A stretch of 64,000 bases of DNA from Glandiceps talaboti (Eukaryota > Hemichordata > Enteropneusta > Spengelidae). The stretch spans positions 6,502,975-6,566,974 of the forward strand of contig NC_135554.1 in NCBI RefSeq assembly GCF_964340395.1, in the 5' to 3' direction. Both the position numbers and the translations under genes were made by a program. Below are positions 50,171-64,000 of the stretch, in pieces. Position 1 is the first letter of the stretch; each line of letters begins with the position of its first letter. A model generated the notes under the pieces. That model was not told the origin of the DNA. It saw only the letters and a list, made by a program, of their open reading frames with translations, and searched no databases.

Positions 50171-50918
50171 ATACCATAAAAGGAACATGATAAATATTGT
50201 TTTGTTGAAATATTAACCAGAGTGACTTACCGTTCCTGTGCGCCGACCGATTCTTTCAGAATGTCGTGTATATATTCAGCTATGCGTATCATCAGAAAGA
50301 CAGCCAAGCATCATTGTATATCATACAGTACAGAGAATGTCGGGTGACGTATGATAATGGACCTCTGTGTCTCAGAAAATGTCACCAAAGCAACAGCATT
50401 GTACTGTGTACAGCAAACGTGGGCGTTTACATCATACTGTGGTCATTTCAAATAACGGTCTGTGACAAGGTCAAATGACCTTAAAAACATAGATAAGTCA
50501 GTGATTTACTTTCTATACAAGACATAGTGTCATTAGTTCAGCAAGGCTGAATTTTACAAGTTGACAGTGTTTGCAATTGTGGTTAAATCGTGCCAACACC
50601 ACCGTGAAGTTTAGTTGAGGACAATAACAAATAAACATATTTGCCTCTGGCTTGTAAATACTTTATTTTCTTCTTGCTTAGTAATTGTACTAATTCTTTT
50701 GTGTGTCATGCACTGAGAACCATAGTACTCACTGAATTCGTCTTTCCGTGTTGTCTAAAAATGATCTCTGGGTCACCGAACACCAACCGTCTGTGTGTGG
50801 AAGTCAATAGAAAGAGTTCTGTGCCTATGTCTGCCAATATGTGTGTGCGAGTGTGTTTATACAAGCATGTAATATACATAGGGAGTGTGTTTATACAAGC
50901 CTGTGAGATATTATATGT

Positions 50919-50953
<35 letters not shown>

Positions 50954-51229
50954 ACAGTGATATTATGTATATGTCTGTAATTATGTCGGTCTGTGTCTCT
51001 GTGTGTATCTACTGATTTGTTCTTACTGTCAGATAAAATGTGACCACCTTTGATAAATTCATTTATCCAACATCTAAAGGTTCACGTCACACCTCCTCAT
51101 GAACGGTTTGCATTAAGACTGAGAGATGAAATATTAGGATGTTATGAAATGTTTTTAAAAAAAATACATTTATGAGCTATCCTCGGTGATTTGTTATACC
51201 TAAGTTGTATTTTAACATGCACCTGTATA

Positions 51230-51590
51230 AATTATTACATACTAGTAAATTCAAATAAAATAAAATCAAATCACCCCTGCATCTATCTTCCATCTGTCAG
51301 GTACGTTTTCTTTGCCCTCTATACTTACATATAGATATGTATTTCTATACCAATACCCTACTCATGTTTGTATTCAAGTTCAAGTTTATCAATTTAAGAG
51401 TTTTGTGAAACGATTCCTTAAAACATGACCTTGGTAAATGTTTGTAACATTCTGTTTGTTTCCTCCAATGTATATGCCTATGTAATGGGTTACGTCGGTA
51501 CGTATCACTTTCCTTATAGAGCAAGATGGACTATTCTCCTCAATATCTCCTTGGATTTGGCAAATTTTGGGACAAATTTTTTTTTTTTCA
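51230..51590 (-). pseudogene. Decayed sulfotransferase terminal exon (module B)
   Basis: Direct-duplicate counterpart of the module A relic. The minus strand retains LRNRFTKLLN followed by a stop, matching the family's HPFTRLLSA motif. Upstream codons are more eroded than in module A. Confidence 0.62.
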
Positions 51591-51629
51591 AATCTGTTTT
51601 TCTAAGTTGCTGATTTCGGTCTCGTCAAC

Positions 51630-52663
51630 GGTTCTAGGACTGTTGCCCCCCCCCCCGGCCCGTTGCGCCCCCCCCCCCCTCCCCATTACGTCAACATAGT
51701 CCACATCGTCAAGTTGTTTGGATCATGGATGTACATAAGAGTTATTAATCCATATATTGATCTCGCATGAATACTAACTGTCACATCGATTCATTCAAAG
51801 GAATATTTTATGATTCTTTGAGGTTATTGAATCTAGTACTGTAATACTGTCAAACTTTAAAGATTGTCCGTCGGGTGGTGAACATTATACAACAAATTAG
51901 GTGAAAATTGTTGGCAAAAAAGGTGTCGTCCTTTTTACCACGAGTTTAGACAATTCAGTTCCTTGTCTGTGCTCCGAAATAACACCTATGTCATGGTGGT
52001 TCATATTGCTACGAGAACTCAATGTATAGCCGACCTGGCTCCTTTCATACTGATAAAATATTCTATCTATGTTCTTATCAAACAAAACCGATTAGATAGA
52101 ATGCTTCTTTGTTTCAAAGGAACTTATCACCGTCAATGGCGATTGTGTTAGCCAATTTGGGACAAGGCACAGACTGATATTTATTATTCTCTTTATTTGT
52201 GAACACATCACTTCGTTCATGTAATAGCAATATAGTCTTTTACACGATTTGCAGTAAAGTAGACATGGCATCAAACATGTCGTCTGTAAGGTACGCCGTG
52301 ACGGGGCGCCCTCACAAATCGGCCAACCCCTACGCGAAACGTCACGACGTATCTTACAGTCTATCGAACATGCAAACACAAAATTTCCTTGGAACAAACA
52401 GAACAATGAGTCATTTCTCATTCGTAACAATATCTGACATTTGAATTATGCTATTGTCATTTACTGTTGTCATTTCGAGTAAAACTATAATGTTTTTTCG
52501 ATTCATCATGATCAGATGAGGGGCGCAAAAGGCCGGGGACAAAATGACCTGGGGCAAAAGGTTGGGTGGCAACAGGCCGGGGGGGGGGCAAAGGCCAGGG
52601 GACAAAAGGCCGGGCGGGGGGGGGGCAACGGGCCGGGGGACAAAAGGACCAGGGAGTGATTCC
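51630..52663. mobile_element. 1.03-kb insertion in module B with 9-bp target duplication
   Basis: Flanked by ctcgtcaac at 51621-51629 and 52664-52672; module A has the uninterrupted site (ctcgtcaag) near 38224. The inner ends carry C-rich and G-rich inverted repeats (gttgccccc / gggggcaac). No recognisable protein; a 59-codon ORF from ATG 52265 is unassigned. Confidence 0.75.
52526..52660. repeat. G-rich short tandem repeat
   Basis: Variants of ggccggggacaaaa repeated about seven times with long G-runs. It forms the right inner end of the module B insertion. Confidence 0.65.
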
Positions 52664-52754
52664 CTCGTCAACAAAGTGTTCTTTGTCCCCCATGTCTAGT
52701 CAGCTATAGATCACTTGGCTACTTCGATTCTAAGCAACGAAAAATTTGATTTGA

Positions 52755-53535
52755 ATAAAAAGTGATATCAAAAATACTTTAATGCGGAGATTAATAATAA
52801 TATGATAATACTGTATTGTCTATTCGGTACTGCAGGCCATGGGCCTTAAATGTACATATCTGAATAAAAAATAATGATTCATGGTCACAAAAGTATGTTC
52901 AACATAGAATAAATAAAGAAATCATCTTACGTAGAGAGGTTTTACTGTTTACGTATTTTCATGGCAAAGAATGTAAATTTTCCAAGGTTTTGAAGAGCGA
53001 AGGTGTTAATTTGTTGACTGCATTAACAAAATATATTTCCAATCATATGCAGGTGAGAACTAAAATTTAGGAATAAATTTAAACTTAGTTCTGACCTGTT
53101 GATATTTAGGACACACTAGTACAAAACTATACCCATCCTCTACATATCTGCACTCAAATGGACAAATTCTTTGCTCAGGTGGTATACCGAGTTCTCTACC
53201 TTTTTCAACAGCTAGGGTCATGGGTTCATGAGTTGATATTCTCAAACGAGATACATTTCAAAAATAAGTCGCATTCAAAATATTTTTCACACATTAAATT
53301 TGTTTTAAATTTACAATATATACATAATTTAGGTGAAGTATTTACATTAGAATACCAATCCTACATATATGGATATCATAACCTCTTTGTTTAAATATTT
53401 GTAGAAAGTACTCATCATTTTCTGTATGTTGCCTTTGCCAAATCACAGCAAATCCATACTGGCAAAGTAGTGTTTTAACATATAAAACCCAACATGGTAA
53501 TCCCTTTTCAGTTCTTGGTAACTATAGCAATCACT
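52755..53535 (-). mobile_element. LINE 3' end, module B
   Basis: Same fragment as in module A. Here LAVEKGRELGIPPEQRICPF and VEDGYSFVLVCPKYQQVRTK are continuous, the zinc-knuckle-like tail that follows the RT in many LINEs. Confidence 0.72.
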
Positions 53536-53836
53536 TACAATTGTAGGGATATCAGTTTGGATTAAAAAGAGATATAAAAATACTTGAAAGCTGGGATTAA
53601 CGAATGTCAAGCTATGATGCATATCTTACCAAGAATTAACTTTAATTTATGATGTGATACAAATATAGTATGATTGGAATCATACTCCGAATAATATAAC
53701 TTTGTTCATTCTTCAATAATGTTATTTCTATAACACGCATCATTACGGAAAGGGTCGTTGTTGTTTGGTACATGCTTTCTGGAGTGTATATTTCTATCAC
53801 CGTTCACTAGAGTAGCGACGATCGCATAATGTCACA

Positions 53837-54215
53837 CGAGCTCAATAAAAGAACTTCGGTCGAGGGGAGGGGGTATAGCGTCAATACGATTGCTGAACTT
53901 CATTTTCACAATTCTAACCAGATTTCCAAAACTTGTACACCTTCAATGATCAATAACAGGTTCTGTATTTACTACTGAGATGTGGTTAATCTAATGTTAT
54001 ATAAACAGTGTTGGTTTCTAGTAGTATGTGTTTACCATCATGTTTTACATTGCATCGATCGCAGTTGTGTGACCGCTACAATTTTAATCATGGTATACAT
54101 CATAATTATACAACCTGTATAAACGTGTCGATGTCGCCTTTGTGAACGTTTGTTCAGAGGGAGGGGGCAGGCAGTTTTGTCTTCAACGAACGAAGTTCGT
54201 TTATTGAGCTTCAAG
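53837..54215. mobile_element. TIR element in module B
   Basis: Counterpart of 40517-40893, with gagctcaataaaagaactt and gttcgtttattgagcttc ends. Confidence 0.55.
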
Positions 54216-54290
54216 TTTCGCCGTTGTAGGCGCTCTTACCCAAAATCCGCGTACCAGTAATAAGGCGAGCGTTTAAAACTTCCACATATA

Positions 54291-55916
54291 GCTGCTACTG
54301 ATGGCTTTTCAGTGTTCCACTCCTACATAACCTTTCTGTATTTCAATGTACTTAGTGGGGAACGTTTTTGCACTCCCGTGTCTGTGTTTGCTGTGTGTGA
54401 GATGAGAAGATCATAGTCCATGGTCAAACCAGGTAAGTTTCAACTTCCGGATCAATCACCTGTTTTCTACTAAAAAAATCATCAATACTCAATGATCTTG
54501 CCAATTATTTTTGCTGTGGTAATTTAAAACACATAAGAATTTACCTTTTTTGTGAAATGTGTAAACTTTCTGGAAAAACCGGACCGAAATTTTCAGGGAT
54601 CAGGTATGCTTCATCAAATAATTTGATTTTACTGGCACGAAAAGAAGAGATATCAGTTTGAGGTTTACACTGTTATCTAAAATAGTGGACTCTGGTGAGA
54701 GTTACGGCTACTTGAAAATACGCCAAACTCAACTTTTATATAGAAGTGGATACTTACCATGTGTCGACCAGAGTTCCAAATCTACGTTTTAGAGTTATCA
54801 CTAATGGATCAATGTCATGTCTGGTAGCTATTGCGCAGGCGTGAAGGAACGACAATTTAAAGGTTTGTCCTTACGGAAGGCATTCAGTTTACATCAAGAT
54901 CTGGTTATGTTGTTCATATACCTCCAGTCCTCGCACATTCCAAGTACTACAATTCGTCTCAAAATAAAGTTGCCGAAGTTGCGATTCTACCAAAGATGTT
55001 CGCGCCAAGTAGACCGCCATGCCTTCGTAAAACGGAACCTTGAACGTCAGACTCTATAATCTGTCAATTTTAGACTACATTGACCCCCAGCGAACACTGA
55101 ATCATACCGTTCTTGCAATGCTTGTTTGAATTGCTGGCAAGTACGAGATATATAAACAATTAATGATGACGTAATGTTCTTAGCCGGTATTCTGCACGTA
55201 TGGGCAATGATGATATACGTGTAATAGTGCAATGGCATGTATGGAAACATCAAGGTCCAGTAAATATAGTCAGTTTACATTTAACAGCAAAACACAAAAT
55301 ACGCGGCTCATTTTTGGCCGTAACACATTTCATGTGGTAGACTACATTTATAAATAGCTAGGTGAAAGCAGTTCCTGCGGGTGTAATCACCCTGTACTCA
55401 AGATAGTGTAAACATTGGAAATCCCAAAAAATATACACTTCAAGATAGAACTGTGAGTACAAGCTGTGAGGTACTTTGTTGACATGAATATTTATTACAG
55501 GATTTAACTTGTCCAGACAAAAAGTGATACAATATATCACAGACAAGGGTTCCTTGTCTGTAAATATAATTATAAAATAAAATAATATAAATACATACTA
55601 TTTAAAAAGAATTCCAATATCTTAGATTTCCATTTAATGTAACTTATCAATAAGGGATAACCCGTCCTGACAAATCTTCTTAGTAAACCTGCTTTCTCAA
55701 AAGATGTGAAAATTTAGGATGTAGGTATCGATTAAGTAAAATAAACAATAGAAAACAATTTCTCCGAATGTAATTAATGAAGGGCTGGTTTTACCCCGGC
55801 CCAATGTGGCATGCGCAGGCATTTGTTTCTCCGCTTTATGTGTAACACTCCTCCACTTCCACCCCTCCACCCATTTCTATCTTCTATTTTGTATTGTTAC
55901 AGTGTACATTTACATC
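54291..55916. other. Intergenic, no gene seen
   Basis: Between module B and gene 4. A short inverted repeat (acagacaaggg/ccttgtctgt) lies near 55540. No supported ORF. Confidence 0.5.
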
Positions 55917-56170
<254 letters not shown>

Positions 56171-56191
56171 CATCAAAGCATAACCCAATCA

Positions 56192-59312
<3,121 letters not shown>

Positions 59313-60269
59313 TCTCACAACAATGTATGTAGATGCCGCAATTCAACTTTTCAATTGTTTCGAAACAACCTAAGGAAAGACAAAGGTTTTCAATATTTCG
59401 TGATTATATTACTCAAACGCATATACTACGCATTATGTTTTCTGATAATCTAATATTAAGCCCAAGCGACCTATGCAATATCATGTCTGTGAAAAATTAA
59501 CATATATTAACATATATTATATGTACGTGTTATGTCCACGCATAATAACTAATTAAGCGACAATCTATATCATTGTAATCCCCTTCTAATAACAAATAGT
59601 CAGCTAACTAGTGCGCCTGCGCTATATACACCGCGTGTCTGTCCACGAGGTTTCACACGTAAGTAACAAGCAGAAGTACACACACAAGATTTCTCGAAAC
59701 AAAACAATTTACTGAGAGATGTACGCGAACGACATGCAATAGCTACGGTGTAAGGGTTATTTTATGACAGAACAGAGGAATATCATAATCGTAACAGCTA
59801 CTTTTGGGGGATTGATTATTTGACCCAGCTTTAAATTTCGTCTAAATTTTGTTGAAAATGAACTTCTAAAAGTGGCTATCTGAACCATAAGCTCGGGCCT
59901 TATATTACGATGGCCGGTGTAGAGTACAAAATAATGACATATTAAATAAATGCAACAAGTTTTTCAGAAACGGCTTGATAATCGACAAACGCTGGAGGTT
60001 TTTATATTTTTATAATGCACTAGAATATTGCATCATAATATCACGTTCTATATACCTTGATATAATTAGTATATATTAAACTACCATCACCATCAAAAAC
60101 GGTCTGTACCCCTTTTAAATTATAATGGTTGAGTCCTTTGTACACTTACTCTATAATTGGTTCTATTATATTCAGCTCAATAAGCCCTTATTAATGCGAG
60201 TAGGATGCTTATATTGATACCCTACCTCATTATTCAAAGGCTCAAATAATATAATAAGCGTGACCTGTT

Positions 60270-60540
60270 CACCCGTACCCCACAGTTTCGTCATAATTTT
60301 CACCTGGCAGTACTCCACAGGTTCGCCATAGTTAATTTTCTTCCATACCCTATGCTTTAGATAGAATCCCCCCCCCCATCGGTACCCTACTGTTGAGTTA
60401 TATAGTTTTCATCCGTATCCCATAATTTAGTCGTAGTTTTCATCCATACCCCATAATTTACGCCTAGTTTTTATCCGTATTCCATAGTTACGCCATAGTT
60501 TTCATCCGTACTCCACATAGTTACGTCATAGATTGGAACG
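60270..60540. repeat. Degenerate minisatellite of about 32-bp units
   Basis: Variants of cataattta.. gtagttttcatccgta / tcccata recur about eight times. Confidence 0.65.
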
Positions 60541-61191
60541 ATAGTACATACTCGACCAGATTATATACACTGACCTGATCCAAGAAAGATTACAAATTTA
60601 CCTCTTTGTGTTGTTCACTTTTTTCATCAGAAATGGGTGACGTCAGAGTAAGATATCATGTCTTTCGATTGTACACACTGTCTATGACATCCTAAAATAA
60701 AAACAATGATAAAAGACGATTTTAATGTGAAGATATTTGTAGTTTGTGTATGCATGTGTCAGTTCGTTTGTGTGGGTGTGTGGTGCAGCGTATGTGTATG
60801 TGTGTGTGTGTGTGTGTGTGTGTTTCATATATTATAAGGATAACCATCATATCATACGTACCATATAAAATACCCACGTCTTGTCTATATAACTGCTGAC
60901 ATCGACGATTGTAGAATGACAAGGTCAACATTCTAGGATATATTATCATTACATTGGGCAGTCGTATAGTACTTGAAAATTAATATATGCAAGAATGAAG
61001 TGATAATAATTCGTCGGAAATATGAAATATGTGTCAAACACGAGTTCTTTATGACAGTAGTTGCTATAAACCATATCACGTGACTGGGACGTGGCCGTTG
61101 CCTTCAAAACTAAGGTATAAAAGTAAGCACTGTACGGGTTGGTCTATAGATTATAGGTTACAATGTGTTTCAGTTCCAATTAGCAGTGTAT

Positions 61192-61312
61192 CTTACACTC
61201 ACACTCACACACACTCTCACACACACATACATACATACATACATACATACATACATACATACATACATACATACATACATACATACATACATACATACAT
61301 ACATACATACAA
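61192..61312. repeat. (CA)n/(CATA)n microsatellite
   Basis: Short CA lead and about 23 CATA units. Confidence 0.95.
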
Positions 61313-62957
61313 AATAACAAATCTCTCTGGTTAAGACGTCACTAAGTTAATATTATTCATCCAAAGATAGTTCTTTTTATTTTATCAATAGGGACGCAAT
61401 ATGTTCAAGTTATGCCATCTGCAGACGGTGACACTATTAGTATTAACCCCATACTTCTAAAAAAAACTTCCGTCTGTCGACTACAACATTAGATGCAACA
61501 CGTGTAGACTGAACAGTGCATGTCACAGGGAACATATGTTGGATGCAGTCTGTTGTACAGTTATAACAGCTATGGCTTCATGTCGACATAGTACATCGTA
61601 AGTCCGCCATATATTCAACACTGAAATGTGACGTCGTCCGCTGTGATAATATATCTACCAGTGTATGCTAAAAATGCCGATCCGCGATCACCTTGACCTC
61701 AATATGGTATATAGCAAACACTGCCGATGTTACACATATTTTGGAAACCTAAATACTAAGGATAAACATTTAATGCAGTTTCCGTGAATGATTGCAATAA
61801 GATGAAATAGTAGAAGAGAACCCGATGATCGAAGCCTAGATTCTGTAAATCTAATGCTTGGTCTGCAAGCTGTAATCATCGCATCGGCTGTACATATTTA
61901 CAGTGTACTATAGCACGGTATACAGTATGCTTATCATGTAGTACGACATAAAACGTACCGTCGTGTAAAAGACAAATCTGTTCTCATACATCTTACATGG
62001 TACTACTGTAGATTAAATGACATGGAGAACAATCAGCTTACTGTCTAGATTTTGTGAATGGTATCATTACCTTGCTAGACACCCGTCTTTGATCCCCAGT
62101 TGACGAACAACCATATTATTTGCTTGAATCTTGAATTTTGGATTTTGGACTCTGTACGCGCATGCTATCTTACGGCGACGGTCTGAGCAAGAGGATTCAA
62201 CCATTGTTAATACCAGGGGTGGGTGGCATGGAAATTGAGGGAAAGTGTAGATTGAATCACAGACATCCCATTTATGGTGTATGGTTGAATGATGAAAATA
62301 TATGAAATAGCCATTAATACAGCTTTTATACATCATGTAGTAAGGAAATACTTGTTACAGTGATGGCAATAGTTTTGAATATGCACATCCACCCATACAG
62401 AAAAGAATAGTTTATACTTTATTCATGATACTGCGTGTACTTAAGTATTACACAGTAACATGTATTATTAATAGTATTAATGTATTATTATAATCGTGTA
62501 TAATAGCATTTGTAGGATTTAAATGTGATATCATTTAGTATTGAATGTCAAAATTTGTAAATCTATAGTCTCCATTAAAGTGGATACGTTGGTCTCACTT
62601 TAGAGATCTGTTATGTAGAAGGTGCACAAAGCAAGCGAGAGGAGGGGGAACTCGCTACAGAACACAGTGTCTAGTGTGATCGCGCTTAATCAAGGGGCCT
62701 TCCAATTCAATAATATTATGAGGGGGAGGACCTGGGGATATTTAATGCTCGGTCTATTGAATAAAATGTATCCCTCCCCGATTCTGTCGTTCTACAAATG
62801 CCCCCCCCCTCAGTTTCTTCCTCTAAAACAAGGGTTAATAAGAGGCGAGTTCCAGAATCAACGATAAGGACTTGATCCCACCACTGCCACCATATTATTA
62901 ATTTTACACGTTTGGTTATTTCCCACTAGTACCATGCCACCACTGGGACTTTGTGTA

Positions 62958-63009
<52 letters not shown>
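62958..63009. repeat. (GT)n microsatellite
   Basis: About 24 GT units. Confidence 0.9.
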
Positions 63010-63154
63010 TATCCTCCTATGCTATGCCAGACACCATGCTATTGCTACGTATTGTCCTCTAACATAGGTTGCTTTGGTTTGTCATCATAAAATATCTCAA
63101 CTGTACCGATATCTATGGGGGCCCGTTCTGGTCACAATTATGTAGTGTGCTAGA

Positions 63155-63660
63155 ATTAATTTAATGTAGTCTAGAATTAATTTTTATAATGACTGCAATT
63201 AATATTATGCACTCCTTGAATTAATTAAATGTGTTTTAAATTAATTTCATGTCGAATAGAATCAATTTTTATATTAACTGCAATTAATATTATGTATTCC
63301 TTGAATTAATTAAATGTGTTTTGATTAATTTTATGCATTGTAATTAATTTCATGTATTCCTTGAATTAATTAAATGTTTCCGATTAATTTTATATGCTAG
63401 TCTTAATTTTAGGTAGAGTCTAGAATTAATTTTATGTATTCCTGGAATTAATTTCATGTTGTCTAGTATTAATTTTGTGTATGTACTGAATTAATTTTGT
63501 GTATGTGCTGAATTAATTTTATGTATGTGCCGAATTAATTTTGTGTATGTGTCGAATTAATTTTGTGTATGTGCTGAATTAATTTTGTGATGTGTCGAAT
63601 TAATTTTGGCCCTACAATCCTTTGCGCGAATTAATTTTGGCCCTACAATCCTTTGCGCGA
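63155..63660. repeat. AATTAATT-rich minisatellite and 31-bp duplication
   Basis: About twenty units of the type gaattaattttgtgtatgt with variable spacers. It ends in two identical 31-bp units at about 63598-63660 containing ggccctacaatcctttgcgc. Confidence 0.8.
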
Positions 63661-63800
63661 GATTTCTTATTCAAAATGGCGGCCCACAGTGGTGCTCGGC
63701 GGCTTGTCATTCGAGAAAGGAATCAAGGAGGATTCTACCAATTTTTGCTCAATCTAAAATCAGTTCTTTGAGTTTTTCTGTCTCGCCTGAATTTAGGATC
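63661..63800 (+). promoter_or_regulatory. Possible promoter/first exon with ATGGCGGC start
   Basis: tcaaaatggcggcccac is CpG-bearing and resembles the YY1-type start context of many metazoan genes. The ATG at 63676 opens 31 codons (MAAHSGARRLVIRERNQGGF...) before a stop, with no clear donor. The gene body, if any, would lie beyond the window. Confidence 0.2.
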
Positions 63801-64000
63801 GACAGACGATCTATATGAAGTTAAGTTTCGAATGTTTGATGCCACAGGGACTTTGTCTTTGCTTTTGGATGACTTAGCGAGAGGAGGGCCCAATCCACAG
63901 GCATTTGTTTCCCGAGTTATGGCTCAGAATATTTCTATCAGAATACAATAAAATGACGATAATATCGTTAATATTGACATATTAAACCAACACTATATGA

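Larger units (their letters stand above)
50171..54290 (+). repeat. Direct segmental duplication, module B
   Basis: Counterpart of module A. It lacks A's 39120-40253 insertion and carries its own 51630-52663 insertion. It lies downstream of gene 4, as module A does for gene 3, about 13.5 kb away. Confidence 0.85.
59370..62957. other. 5' flank of gene 4, no gene seen
   Basis: Presumably includes the gene 4 promoter and first noncoding exon, which I cannot place. Otherwise the listed repeats and short unsupported ORFs. Confidence 0.5.

Overview
This is AT-rich, repeat-dense genomic DNA from an invertebrate animal. Genes are split by spliceosomal introns with GT..AG ends, and there are dozens of microsatellites, several minisatellites, non-LTR retrotransposon relics, a tRNA-derived SINE-like element and many small foldback elements. 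No operons, tRNAs, rRNAs, CRISPR arrays or viral genes were seen. The expanded HNK-1/chondroitin-type sulfotransferase family and the repeat types would fit a marine deuterostome (hemichordate or cephalochordate), but that is inference.

The only convincing protein-coding content is a cluster of four carbohydrate sulfotransferase genes (Sulfotransfer_2 family, related to CHST8-14). They are gene 1 (+, 3051-5806), gene 2 (-, 28217-32914), gene 3 (-, 41281-46157) and gene 4 (-, 56192-59312). I could build the same three-coding-exon model for all four. Exon 1 encodes a short cytoplasmic tail and signal-anchor and ends in phase 1. Exon 2 encodes a variable stalk and its length is always 2 modulo 3. 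Exon 3 enters in phase 0 and encodes the whole catalytic domain with both PAPS-binding motifs. Predicted proteins are 323, 323, 353 and 346 residues, as expected for type II Golgi sulfotransferases. A splice acceptor lies 6 to 57 nt upstream of each start codon, so a 5' noncoding exon is likely.

Layout. 1-5820: copy 1 of an inverted segmental duplication, carrying gene 1. 5821-28200: a gene-poor interval of minisatellites (49-, 40- and 27-bp units), degenerate CCTAA-type repeats, (AT)n arrays around a near-perfect palindrome, and MITE-like elements. 28200-34690: copy 2 of the duplication in reverse orientation, carrying gene 2, whose intron 1 holds a LINE relic. 36443-40992 (module A) and 50171-54290 (module B): direct duplicates just downstream of genes 3 and 4. 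Each holds a decayed sulfotransferase exon and a LINE 3' end, and each has a private insertion missing from the other. 41281-46157 and 56192-59312: genes 3 and 4. 59370-64000: no recognised gene, only repeats and a possible promoter/first exon near 63676.

The four enzymes presumably transfer sulfate from PAPS to terminal or internal sugars of Golgi glycans. Genes 1 and 2 are recent near-identical copies; genes 3 and 4 are older and differ in stalk and active-site-proximal residues. No unknown biochemical system is evident. The novelty lies in this lineage-specific gene cluster and the well-resolved insertion and duplication history around it.
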